Source of the DNA: Planctomycetota bacterium
GTDB lineage: Bacteria > Planctomycetota > Phycisphaerae > Sedimentisphaerales > Anaerobacaceae
Length of the DNA: 60,935 nt
Assembly (NCBI GenBank): GCA_013349615.1
Contig: DUZJ01000009.1
Location: 1 to 60,935 of the forward strand
Direction of reading: 5' to 3'
Below are positions 47,243 through 56,173 of this stretch, one piece after another. The notes under the pieces were generated by a model, which made no database searches, was not told the origin of the DNA, and was given only the letters and a program-made list of their open reading frames with translations. Positions within the stretch are counted from its first letter, which is position 1. Each line of letters opens with the position of its first letter. The position numbers and the translations under genes were made by a program.

Positions 47243-50137
47243 TCACTGCGGCTGCATCCTTACCACGTCTTTCGCCCGCGACTGTGGTGTTACTTTTAAC
47301 TGCCGGAGTTTACCTTCCCGATATACGCCTTCGACGGTTGTGTTCAATGGCGCGTGCAATTTGAATTCAACATCCCATTCTTTCGGCCAGGCGGGCAGCT
47401 GCAGAATTCTCCACCCTTTGGCCTGCAGCAGCATTCGCTGCAGCGCCGTCATCGCCACGCATCCGTGGTCCTGGTCGGGAATCCAATCGAAGTTCGGCCC
47501 CCAGAACGCCGGGAACCGGCTCCCCGCATCTTTGCTCGAAAAATTCTCAGTCACGTATCTCGACGCGTCTTCCGCCAATCCAAGATACGCCGCCTGTATC
47601 GCATCCTGGGTCCAGCCCCCGGTACGCTTGACTATACGCCGTCGCCATGTTTCCAGACCGGTTTCCAGGTTACCTGCTGCCCGACCATACAAGCGATACG
47701 GAAACACCGCGTACAATTCCGGATTCTCGGAGTTTCTCCTCACGCTGAATGTTTCTGCCGGCAATATAAAACTCTTTCCATTTTCTGTTTTAATTGGCAG
47801 CGGCGACAGGTCGTTGAGCGTTTTTTGCCATGCTGCTCTTTGCGATTCGTTGTTCGCACGTTTAGCAATAACCACCAAACGCCTGAGAACAGACATAAGC
47901 CCGGCGACTTCGGGAGTGGGATTAACGCACTCCCACCACGTCTCCAGCGCCTGGGACGGCTCAAAGCGAATCTTGCCCTTCTCGTCACGCTCCCAGTGCT
48001 CATCGTAGAATGTCACCGTCGCTTCAGCTAACGGCAGAAGCGTTTCACGCAGAAATTTCTCGTCCTGAGTGATTCTGTAGTAGTCCAACATCATCGCGGT
48101 CACTTCAATGCCGCCCTGCCATTCACGCCGGATATACCGGTTCACCGTCTCAGGCCCTTTATGTCCCCACCCGTAATCGCAATTTCCGTTTGTACCCCAG
48201 AAATACATCGTCTCCGGAAAGAACGCCCCATCGTGCTTATAATAAATTCTCGTCTTGTCCTTACACAGGCCGAGCACATCCTTATACATCCGAAACAGTG
48301 GCTGCATGAGGTCGAAGTCCCCCGTTGCAAGCATCGACCAGTAAGGCAGCCGCGTATTTTGCCACCAGAACATCCCGCCCCAGCGCCGATAGTCACCGTC
48401 ATAATGTTCATTACCAATCTTCGCATCGACCGTAAAGATAGAGCCGTTGAACTTGATAGGATATGCCCCTCGCCCGCCGCACGCGTTAATCCACCGCTGC
48501 AGCACATATCCCCTCGACACGATAGATGCGTCCGCCTCTGTCACCGACGATGCAACAGGCTTCCCATTGATATACAATTTTGATTGCCCGCCTCTGCCCT
48601 CGTATGTCGCCGCAACATGTACCCATTCACCCAGCTTGAACTTCGCATCATAACCAAGAGTCCCCGCCTCAACTATCATCCGCAGCGAATTACCCGGATA
48701 CGTATCCAGCAGGTAAGCGTTGGATGTCCCCGCCTTCGATTTGTCGATTATCCGCCCACCGCCGCCGCTGTGTTTGTCCGGAGCAATCCACGCTTCTAAC
48801 GTACAGGCCTGCGTAAGATTCAGCCTGGGGTGATAAGCAACTTCCAGATACCCGTCACCGGCCAACCTTATGCACTTTCTGCCTTTATATTCAACGCTCT
48901 CAGCACTGCCTACAACCTTCGCCGCCAGCTTCTTATCAACTCTGTTTCGGAAAACACCCTCCCTGCTGTTTTTAAATGACCAGTCACTCACAAGCCCGTC
49001 ATTCAGGTTAATTTGCTGCTCTTTTGCCAGAAGCGCAACCTCCTGTTCACTCAGCGCCCTGCTGAAAAGCCGCGCCCGCGAGATATACCCTGCGAACCGA
49101 TTAGCTCCCTCGCTGCACGCCCCAATCCGTAACGGCAGCATATTCGTAGTGATTTCCTGCGCTGGCAGCGCCCCCGACACACGTATCCAGCTCCGGTTCC
49201 AGAATCCGTCCCACCACTTCCTGTGCGCCGCCCGCGCTGATTCCAAGTCCGTCGCATCGATCGCCGTTATTTGCCTTTCAAGCAGTCTCAGCCAGTCCGC
49301 GCTCCTTTTGGTCTGCGCCGTCAAAGGATAAATCGAAACCACAAATCGCTTCCGCGCCTTGCCCGATTTAAGAGTCTGGTTGCCGACTGCTTTCAGACCA
49401 TCCCCTTTGATACAGCCGCCGAACGTCCGGCCCATCAGCGGGTCCGGATACTTGGTAAGTAGCTTTCCGAGGTGTTGATTCGTCATCGTTATTGGATAAC
49501 ACGACTTCTCATTTCGATGATACCACATAATCCTCTCGTCTTTGCTTGGTACGATAGTATCCGGATAAACGATAATCGGATAAGTATTGGTCCCTGTCAG
49601 TCCGCGTGCGCTGTTCGCTTCGCCACCCTTCAGTTCACGCTCACTCTTGCGCCATACCTCTAACCGCATTTCAAGATTAAATGCTCGTTTGCTCTTAGCC
49701 TCAACACGTATGACCTGCTGATTGGCGTCCACCCACACGCGCAGCGTTACTTTCCGCTCAGCCGTCCCTCCTGTTATCTCAATCTCACCTTGTCTTAGCT
49801 TCAGGGTCTGCTTAAATGGCTTGCCTTTCTCAAACGGATTCGGCGAAACCTTCACCCGCACCTTGCCGAGTTTGAGTAAGCGAGCGTTCTCACTCCACGC
49901 ATCGGTCTTACTGATATAAAAGACAATGTCCCCGTCCTCTTCGACCCAGACGTTTAGCCCGATGTCGCCGTTCCCTATCGGCATCGACCCGGATGAATCC
50001 TTACTCGCCGTCTCCCACACCACATTATACTGATCCAACGGCTCCCTCGTCCCCTCAGCCCCGCTTGCCACCGCGCATACCCCCAAGCCCACCAAAAATA
50101 TCAGAAAAACCAATATGCTGTCCTTTTTCTCCATCAC
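47243..50137 (-). CDS. Secreted DUF5703 glycosidase with an inserted, permuted LamG domain
   Basis: 964 residues, signal peptide about 1-27. Residues 36-310 are the DUF5703 N-terminal domain (YNVVWETASKDSSGSMPIGN). Residues about 325-540 are an insert: first a LamG C-terminal strand set (GYISRARLFSRALSEQEV), then a LamG N-terminal portion (DGLVSDWSF ... CTLEAWIAP ... GEWVHVAATYEG). From about 542 (RGYVLQRWINACGGRGAYPI) the catalytic alpha/alpha-barrel of the GH95-related type resumes to the end. Hydrolysis of a fucosylated or similar glycan is plausible. Confidence 0.85.
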   Translation of the reverse strand: MMEKKDSILVFLIFLVGLGVCAVASGAEGTREPLDQYNVVWETASKDSSGSMPIGNGDIGLNVWVEEDGDIVFYISKTDAWSENARLLKLGKVRVKVSPNPFEKGKPFKQTLKLRQGEIEITGGTAERKVTLRVWVDANQQVIRVEAKSKRAFNLEMRLEVWRKSERELKGGEANSARGLTGTNTYPIIVYPDTIVPSKDERIMWYHRNEKSCYPITMTNQHLGKLLTKYPDPLMGRTFGGCIKGDGLKAVGNQTLKSGKARKRFVVSIYPLTAQTKRSADWLRLLERQITAIDATDLESARAAHRKWWDGFWNRSWIRVSGALPAQEITTNMLPLRIGACSEGANRFAGYISRARLFSRALSEQEVALLAKEQQINLNDGLVSDWSFKNSREGVFRNRVDKKLAAKVVGSAESVEYKGRKCIRLAGDGYLEVAYHPRLNLTQACTLEAWIAPDKHSGGGGRIIDKSKAGTSNAYLLDTYPGNSLRMIVEAGTLGYDAKFKLGEWVHVAATYEGRGGQSKLYINGKPVASSVTEADASIVSRGYVLQRWINACGGRGAYPIKFNGSIFTVDAKIGNEHYDGDYRRWGGMFWWQNTRLPYWSMLATGDFDLMQPLFRMYKDVLGLCKDKTRIYYKHDGAFFPETMYFWGTNGNCDYGWGHKGPETVNRYIRREWQGGIEVTAMMLDYYRITQDEKFLRETLLPLAEATVTFYDEHWERDEKGKIRFEPSQALETWWECVNPTPEVAGLMSVLRRLVVIAKRANNESQRAAWQKTLNDLSPLPIKTENGKSFILPAETFSVRRNSENPELYAVFPYRLYGRAAGNLETGLETWRRRIVKRTGGWTQDAIQAAYLGLAEDASRYVTENFSSKDAGSRFPAFWGPNFDWIPDQDHGCVAMTALQRMLLQAKGWRILQLPAWPKEWDVEFKLHAPLNTTVEGVYREGKLRQLKVTPQSRAKDVVRMQPQ

Positions 50138-50546
50138 TCTTTCCTTTCATTTACGATTTAAGCGATGAGCTTTTCCGTTCGTTTTCTTCAACCACTCCCA
50201 TTATAAACTAATTCGCCGGCACTGCCAGCGCTTCAACATCGTTTAGCCGTCGCCGAAACGGCGATGCCCCAATTCAAAATTCAAAACTAACTACCCCTCC
50301 CCCCGGAAAACAAGTATGAATTGTCCTTAAAACGCGAATTTCAGATGTTTAAAACGAAGTGTTTTGCTACTCGGATTTTGATACCTGTCCCCGTGAAAAA
50401 AGGAGACCTCTAATCCACTCTAATCCTGATTCCTGTTATCTCCACAGGACACCTTACGGCGCTGCACCCTGATTTCCCGGTCACATAATAACCTTTGAAG
50501 CCACTCACCACTCACCGGCATCGAGCATCAAGTATCGAGCTATGTT
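50138..50546. other. Non-coding stretch between the DUF5703 gene and rpsT
   Basis: No gene recognised. Near 50515-50545 it carries ATCGAGCATCAAGTATCGAGC text of the kind repeated at 15920-15980 and 20920-20990. No terminator with a clear T-tract was found. Confidence 0.5.
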
Positions 50547-50822
50547 CTACCCTTTTTTCGCCTTAAGGTTGTTCAGTTTCTTTGCAAGGCGGGATTTCTT
50601 TCGTGCGGCTGTCCTTTTGTGCATTGTGCTGGTAGCAGCGGTCTTGTCTAATTTCTGGGCAACGAGCTTATACTGCTCGCTCGCTGCTTCCACGTTACCG
50701 CCGCTTAAAGCTGCGTCGAAATGCTTGATTTGCGTCTTAATCTGGCTTTTACGTGTGCGATTAATCGCCCTTTTCTTGGCATTTTGTCTAACTCTTTTTT
50801 TCGCCTGTAACGAATGTGCCAC
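50547..50822 (-). CDS. rpsT: 30S ribosomal protein S20
   Basis: 91 residues, highly basic, with the typical start MAHSLQAKKRVRQNAKKR and the MHKRTAARKKSRLAKKLN end. S20 binds 16S rRNA early in 30S assembly. It follows the TPR gene on the same strand with a 60-base gap. Confidence 0.96.
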   Translation of the reverse strand: MAHSLQAKKRVRQNAKKRAINRTRKSQIKTQIKHFDAALSGGNVEAASEQYKLVAQKLDKTAATSTMHKRTAARKKSRLAKKLNNLKAKKG

Positions 50823-50882
50823 TATAAACTCCTAATAAACTATTTTCAGTATTTTCACACTCACATCCCGATTCATCAGGAT

Positions 50883-52295
50883 TTATTGTGAGGCCGGCCC
50901 GGCCCCTTTGCCTCTTAGCTTATCTACCCGCTGGCGAACGTCTTTGTACGCGAAATCAAGCTGAGCAATTCTGCGATAAATCTCCAGCGCCTTTTTGGTA
51001 TTATCCTGCTTCTCATAAGAGCGGGCCAGATTGTACCGCAGCTCCTTCGCAACGCCATCATCTTTTATATCGTAGGCGTCTATCGCCTGCGTGAAAATGT
51101 CGACAGCATCTGCGTACCAGCCCTTCAGGAAAAAGCACAGCCCTATTTTGTCCATCGATGAAATCTTATGTCGCGGGTCTTTCAGGGACTCCTGGAACAA
51201 AGGTATTGCATCATCATACTTCTTATTGCGGACCAAACGAATTCCGTACTCGTACTTACCCTGCAGGTCGGTCGGATAGTTCTTCACACACAGACCGTAA
51301 TGTTCTAACTCGGTACTGTTCAACCGGGCGTTCACTTTAGAAAGCCGCCCCTTTGCTTCATCATCTCCGGGCTTGGCCTCAACAGCCGCTTTCGCCGCTC
51401 TTATCTTGCGTCTGAGCTGTTTCATTCTAAACTGCCCTGCCCGCTGCTTAAAGCTGAAGTCACTTTTAGTTTTATACGCATTTTCCAGCAGCCCTATCGC
51501 CTCCTTGTCCGCTTTGTCATCCTGCAAATCTGACAGAGCCTTGGCCAAATCGAATATGTTCTTCGGCAGATTCGGGTCGGCCGCGTATTCTCTTCTCGCC
51601 TCTTCGACCGCAGACACCCGGTAACTCTCGGTCTTGACCACAGCCTGCTGGGATTGAAGTTTTTCTTGAACCTCGCGGTCCTTGATAGACTGCCTGAAAT
51701 CGCCCTCCTGGTCGTATTTGCCCCTGGCCATAGTCAGTTCAGCCGTCAGGTTCTTGAACTCGTCCGCCAGTTCAGCATCCTCCGGCTTAAGTCTCGATGC
51801 AAGCTGGCACGCAACAATCGCCTTATCGAATTGGCCGATAGCTTTGTACGAATCTTTTAACAGGACATAAGTTTGTGCCGACGGTCTTTTGGAAGCATTA
51901 TTAGCCTGAAAAACCAAATTGGCAATCCACGCAATCGTCCTCTGATAACCGCCTGCCGCCGCCGCTTTCAGCATCGCCTCCGCATAAGGCAGATGGTCGG
52001 GGTCCTTGGAGAAAAGGTATTCGGCGTTCAGCATCTGCTCAAGCGGTGTTTTACCCCGCAGCCGCTTCACTCTCTCTACCATTGACGGCTTCTTACCACC
52101 TTTGCTCTGCCGGTGAAGCGCCATCTCGTAAAGCCGTAAATGCCCTTGCTCCAGCGCATCAGGGTCGCAGCGCAGGCCCTCAAGATACAAATCGATTGCA
52201 TAATCGAAACTGCCGCTCTCCGCTACTTCCCGGGCTCTTTCAAAAAAAGCCTGTGCCTTCGCAGAATTTGCACTATCTTTATATTCTTCCGCCAT
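50883..52295 (-). CDS. Tetratricopeptide-repeat protein
   Basis: 470 residues from ATG 52295, no signal or membrane segment. TPR-like helices are seen near 17-50 (AQAFFERAREVAESGSFDYA), 140-180 (DSYKAIGQFDKAIVACQLAS), 335-380 (YGIRLVRNKKYDDAIPLFQE) and 385-450 (ADAVDIFTQAID, YEKQDNTKKALEIYRRIAQ). The middle is a charged helical region. It is a cytoplasmic scaffold of unknown partner; similar proteins occur widely in planctomycetes. Confidence 0.8.
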   Translation of the reverse strand: MAEEYKDSANSAKAQAFFERAREVAESGSFDYAIDLYLEGLRCDPDALEQGHLRLYEMALHRQSKGGKKPSMVERVKRLRGKTPLEQMLNAEYLFSKDPDHLPYAEAMLKAAAAGGYQRTIAWIANLVFQANNASKRPSAQTYVLLKDSYKAIGQFDKAIVACQLASRLKPEDAELADEFKNLTAELTMARGKYDQEGDFRQSIKDREVQEKLQSQQAVVKTESYRVSAVEEARREYAADPNLPKNIFDLAKALSDLQDDKADKEAIGLLENAYKTKSDFSFKQRAGQFRMKQLRRKIRAAKAAVEAKPGDDEAKGRLSKVNARLNSTELEHYGLCVKNYPTDLQGKYEYGIRLVRNKKYDDAIPLFQESLKDPRHKISSMDKIGLCFFLKGWYADAVDIFTQAIDAYDIKDDGVAKELRYNLARSYEKQDNTKKALEIYRRIAQLDFAYKDVRQRVDKLRGKGAGPASQ

Positions 52296-52402
52296 ACGTT
52301 CCAACTATTCCTTTTCTTACGCCCTATAAAACCTGTCCACCCAAAACAGTGGCGGACAAGTCTATACTAATATTCGGCTAAATTTTGTCAACAAATAAAT
52401 AC

Positions 52403-52431
52403 TTGTACAAAAACTGCCGCTGTGTTATAAA
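52403..52431 (+). promoter_or_regulatory. Promoter of glyA
   Basis: TTGTAC (52403-52408), 17 bases, TATAAA (52426-52431), about 30 bases before the GGAG ribosome-binding site at 52457. A convincing housekeeping-type promoter. Confidence 0.6.
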
Positions 52432-52469
52432 ACTGACCAACCCTGTAACAATTGAAGGAGAATCAAAAT

Positions 52470-53780
52470 ATGGTATCAGCCCTTGAGCAGTATGACCCAC
52501 AGATTTATGAGCTTGTGAGGCAGGAAAGCGCACGAGAAAGCGCCGTCATCCGCCTCATCCCATCCGAGAACTACGTATCCAGGGCCGTTATGCAGGCAAG
52601 CGGAAGCTGCCTGACCAACAAATACGCCGAAGGATACCCGAACAAAAGATACTATGAAGGCCAGCAGGTAACCGACCTGATTGAGCGGCTGGCGCAGGAG
52701 CGGGCAAAAAAGATATTCAAGGCCGACCACGCCAACGTCCAGCCTTACTCCGGCTCGGTCGCAAATCTGGCCGCATACGCCGCCCTGATTGAGCCCGGCG
52801 ATATGATTATGGGAATGTCGCTCACCGACGGCGGACACCTCACGCACGGCTGGAACGTCTCGCTGTCCAGCAAATTCTACAAATCCGTCTCATATCCGGT
52901 AAATCCCGAGACCGGCAGATTAGACTACGACCATATCGCAGACATGGCCAAAAAGCACAAGCCGAAGATAATCATCTCCGGTGCGACCGCATATCCACGC
53001 GAGATTGACTTTGAAAAGTTCGGCCAAATTGCCAAAGACATCGGCGCATACCACGTCAGCGACATTGCCCACATCGCCGGCCTCGTTGTAGCCGGCATCC
53101 ACCAAAGCCCAATTCCGTACGCCGATATCGTCTCCAGCACGACCCATAAGACGCTTCGCGGGGCCCGCGGCGGTATGCTGCTGTGCAAGGCTGAACACGC
53201 AGACCAGGTGGACCGCGCCGTATTCCCCGGCCTGCAGGGAGGCCCCCACATGCACACCCTCACCGCGATAGCGGTAGCGCTGGCAGAGGCCGATACGCCG
53301 GAGTTCGTCGCATACGCCAGGCAAATCGTCAAGAATTCGAAAGCCTTAGCCTGGAAGCTGATGGAATACGGCTTCAAGCTGATGTCCGGCGGGACGGACA
53401 ATCATCTAATCCTCGTCGATTTGCGAAATAAAAAAGTGGGCGGCAAAAAAGTGGCAAAGGCACTCGACAGGGCAAGAATCGTCTGCAATTACAACACCAT
53501 ACCGGGCGACACCGCACCGCCGGCCAATCCGAGTGGACTGCGTATGGGAACGCCGGCCATAACTACCCGCGGAATGAAGGAGCCGGAGGTCGAGCAAATC
53601 GCCGGCTTCATAAACAGGGTCATCGATAATATCAACAACGAGTCGGTCATCGGCGAGGTCGGAAAAGAAGTGCTGCTGCTGTGCTCGCAATTCCCGGTGC
53701 CGGGCCACTTTATCATACCGAATAAGGATAATCTCGCTGCGCTGCTGGCCTCAGGCCCTATGACACCGTGGCTGTTTTAG
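52470..53780 (+). CDS. glyA: Serine hydroxymethyltransferase
   Basis: 436 residues from ATG 52470, after AAGGAG. PLP enzyme that makes glycine and 5,10-methylene-tetrahydrofolate from serine. The PLP lysine is in SSTTHKTLRGARGG; other motifs are IPSENYVSRAV, TNKYAEGYPNKRYY and the C-terminal PSGLRMGTPAITTRGM. It stands alone with its own promoter. Confidence 0.96.
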   Translation: MVSALEQYDPQIYELVRQESARESAVIRLIPSENYVSRAVMQASGSCLTNKYAEGYPNKRYYEGQQVTDLIERLAQERAKKIFKADHANVQPYSGSVANLAAYAALIEPGDMIMGMSLTDGGHLTHGWNVSLSSKFYKSVSYPVNPETGRLDYDHIADMAKKHKPKIIISGATAYPREIDFEKFGQIAKDIGAYHVSDIAHIAGLVVAGIHQSPIPYADIVSSTTHKTLRGARGGMLLCKAEHADQVDRAVFPGLQGGPHMHTLTAIAVALAEADTPEFVAYARQIVKNSKALAWKLMEYGFKLMSGGTDNHLILVDLRNKKVGGKKVAKALDRARIVCNYNTIPGDTAPPANPSGLRMGTPAITTRGMKEPEVEQIAGFINRVIDNINNESVIGEVGKEVLLLCSQFPVPGHFIIPNKDNLAALLASGPMTPWLF

Positions 53781-54230
53781 AGATGGTGATTGGTAATTGG
53801 TGAATGGTAATTGGTGAGTGAATCCGCGCCTTCGCGGGGACAAGTGCTTGATGCGAGATACGAGCCGCGAATTACACGAATTTTTTAACCACAGATTTCA
53901 ATGATTGTACGGATTTGTTTTGTCGAGAATTGGGGTGTTGGGCTGTATTTTTTATATTTTTATTTTGATTTTTGGTTTCTTTCTCGTTATCTTATTTACC
54001 AAAGGTGGATGCAACAGGGAAGGAGTCTGTCCCTGAATCGCTTGGTTTGAAATCCGATTTTCACAGCAGAACAAATAAGAGAAACGAGTTCGGAGATGTA
54101 GAAAATGGGAATTTTGCGGATAATCAGTAATCTTGCATGCGGTTCGAAGAGCGGGGTATTATCGTCTCTTGAGTTGATTTCATCGATTTTTAATTGTAGC
54201 GCGATTTGCGCTTAAGAAAGGCGAGTCGAG
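53781..54230. other. Non-coding stretch with simple repeats
   Basis: Begins with GGTAATTGGTGAATGGTAATTGGTGAG-type tandem text (53786-53820) and a CCGCGCCTTCGCGG palindrome (53824-53838), followed by AT-rich sequence without an open frame. Nothing else is recognised before the CBS gene. Confidence 0.5.
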
Positions 54231-54629
54231 ATGGTAAAAGCAAAAGACATTATGACGAAAGAGGTTATCAGCGTCAGGCGGGATACGCCGGTAGAAGAAA
54301 CGTTGGAGCTTCTGCTGGCAAACGAGATTGCAGGTACCCCGGTGGTCGAGGATGATATGACTCTATTGGGGATTGTTACCGAGAAAGATTTGCTCAGGAT
54401 CCTCAATGAACAGAATGGAGGCAAAGAGAGGACGGTTGAAGAGTATATGACTCAACCGGCGGTGCACTTTGAGGAGTATGAGAGCCTTGATGATATTTGC
54501 AAGTGCCTGCTGGAGGTGACCTTCAGACGGGTGCCGGTAACAAAAAATGGCAAGGTAGTCGGGATTGTGAGCAGGCCGGACGTCCTTAGATGTATTCTGG
54601 AGCAAAGAGGTCGAAGGGTGAATCCGTAG
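54231..54629 (+). CDS. Tandem CBS-domain protein
   Basis: 132 residues, two CBS motifs: KAKDIMTKEVISVRRDTPVEE to VEDDMTLLGIVTEKDLLRIL, and VEEYMTQPAVHFEEYESLDD to VTKNGKVVGIVSRPDVLRCI. One Bateman module that usually binds adenine nucleotides. No attached output domain. AAGAAAGGCGAG precedes the start. Single-gene unit. Confidence 0.93.
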   Translation: MVKAKDIMTKEVISVRRDTPVEETLELLLANEIAGTPVVEDDMTLLGIVTEKDLLRILNEQNGGKERTVEEYMTQPAVHFEEYESLDDICKCLLEVTFRRVPVTKNGKVVGIVSRPDVLRCILEQRGRRVNP

Positions 54630-54864
54630 GTCGGCGAAAGCGGCCCTTGAGAAATTCTTTGAGTTGAAAGGAATTGCGGAGTTTGGATTGGTATCAGCCG
54701 CAGATTTCACAGATTACGAAGGATTTTGGCTGGAATTGTGGTTTGGTTTTTTGATGATGCGGTGTGGCGTAGATTTAATGGGTAAGTGGTTGTATTTTCT
54801 GGGGAAAATGTACCGGACACCCCTTTAATTCGCCGGACACCTTTAGTTCGACTTAGAGGCCAAA

Positions 54865-54895
54865 ATGAGAGGGGCGCCGCGTTTTGCGGAGCCCC
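54865..54895 (-). terminator. Terminator of the cold-shock gene
   Basis: Minus strand: GGGGCTCCGC, loop AAAA, then CGCGGCGCCCC (54871-54895), followed by TCTCATTTT. A strong GC stem with a weak T-rich end, 27 bases after the csp stop. Confidence 0.75.
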
Positions 54896-54922
54896 TGGTT
54901 TTAGTTATGGTTCTGCTCTGGA

Positions 54923-55126
54923 TTAAGCAGGGATTACGTTGGTGGCACAAGGGCCTTTTTTGCCCTCTCCGACCTCGAACTCCACGCTCTGTCCTTCCTG
55001 AAGATTGGCATAGCCGTCTGTCTTGACTTCCGATTTGTGAACGAATAAATCATCGCCGCCATCATCAGGGGTGATAAACCCAAAGCCTTTTCTACCGTTA
55101 AACCATTTTACCGTACCTTTACTCAC
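54923..55126 (-). CDS. cspA: Cold-shock-domain protein
   Basis: 67 residues, GTG start at 55126 with GGAGC upstream. The RNA-binding motifs RNP1 (KGFGFI) and RNP2 (LFVHKS) are both present, in the [20 protein letters not shown] context. A single-stranded nucleic-acid chaperone. Long leader: about 100 bases from the predicted start point, as in cold-inducible csp messages. Confidence 0.95.
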   Translation of the reverse strand: MSKGTVKWFNGRKGFGFITPDDGGDDLFVHKSEVKTDGYANLQEGQSVEFEVGEGKKGPCATNVIPA

Positions 55127-55234
55127 AATAGTGCTCCTTTGGCCTTCTAAACGGCCATAAATTGTGTCTCTCGCATTTTGTTAAGAGAATATTCCTGAGA
55201 GACGTATGAGAATATACCCAACTAATTTACAGCT

Positions 55235-55264
55235 ATTATACAAAGACGACTAAGGCAAGTACAA
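55235..55264 (-). promoter_or_regulatory. Promoter of the cold-shock gene
   Basis: Minus strand: TTGTAC (55259-55264), 18 bases, TATAAT (55235-55240). It predicts a leader of about 100 bases before the GTG. Confidence 0.65.
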
Positions 55265-55445
55265 TAAAAAAAAATAAAAATAATTATAACGCCGGTTTTG
55301 CCCATACGGATTTGATTGAAATTTGCTGCGTTTTTGTAGTTACTTTTTGGCGCCGGAAGTGTAAAATAAGAGCAGTGTGGAATCTATATTGTAAATCCAT
55401 AACATATTAGGACTGATATCAAAATACAGAAAAAGAAGTAACAGG

Positions 55446-56084
55446 ATGGCACAGGAAGAAAAGGTGCTGGTTGTCGAGCGAAAAGTTCTTGAAGAGGCAG
55501 GAGCGTTTGAAGGACTGGCATTTGACGCCGAATACTATCTGGGTAAAATATTTGTCCCGGGCGTTCCGCGTTTTATGCCGAGGTCTCAGGCCGAAGTTGA
55601 CCCTTCTTTCAAGCAAATCATTCCCTATGTAATCATGGCCTGCGACGGCAAGTACCTCAGCTATGTTCGTGGGACGCGGGCCGGGGAGAAACGGCTTGTC
55701 GGAAACAGGTCTATCGGAATAGGAGGCCATATAAATCCCGCCGACAATGAAGCGCCCTTGTTCGATACGGATTTTAGCCAGATGTACCAGAGCGCTGTCG
55801 AACGCGAAGTGGCGGAGGAGGTGGCCGTAGAAACGACACATACGGACCGTATTGTCGCCCTTCTCAATGACGAATCCAACGAGGTTGGAAGTGTGCATCT
55901 CGGAATAGTCCACGTATGGAATCTGGATGAGCCAAAGGTCAATAAGCGTGAACAAATGATAACCCGGATGTCGTTTAAGACGGTCGCCGAGCTGCGAAAG
56001 GTGCGCGAAACGATGGAGACATGGTCGGGGCTGTGCGTTGACAAACTCGGCAAGATAGGTGGATGGGTGGATGCCGATGGCTAA
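55446..56084 (+). CDS. NUDIX-like predicted phosphoesterase (COG4112 type)
   Basis: 212 residues. The NUDIX-like motif is GGHINPADNE ... SAVEREVAEEV (residues about 95-130), with R-E-x2-E-E for metal binding. The spacing between the glycine part and the REVAEEV part is longer than in the standard Nudix box, as in the COG4112 group. Soluble. It precedes the kinase gene by 89 bases and may share its transcript. Confidence 0.78.
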   Translation: MAQEEKVLVVERKVLEEAGAFEGLAFDAEYYLGKIFVPGVPRFMPRSQAEVDPSFKQIIPYVIMACDGKYLSYVRGTRAGEKRLVGNRSIGIGGHINPADNEAPLFDTDFSQMYQSAVEREVAEEVAVETTHTDRIVALLNDESNEVGSVHLGIVHVWNLDEPKVNKREQMITRMSFKTVAELRKVRETMETWSGLCVDKLGKIGGWVDADG

Positions 56085-56173
56085 TCCGACTTATGCCGAA
56101 GCATTTACCGTGCCGCCCTAAGCGACGATGGAGGAATGTAGAATCCGCATTTATCAAGGTAGTATCGAAGACA

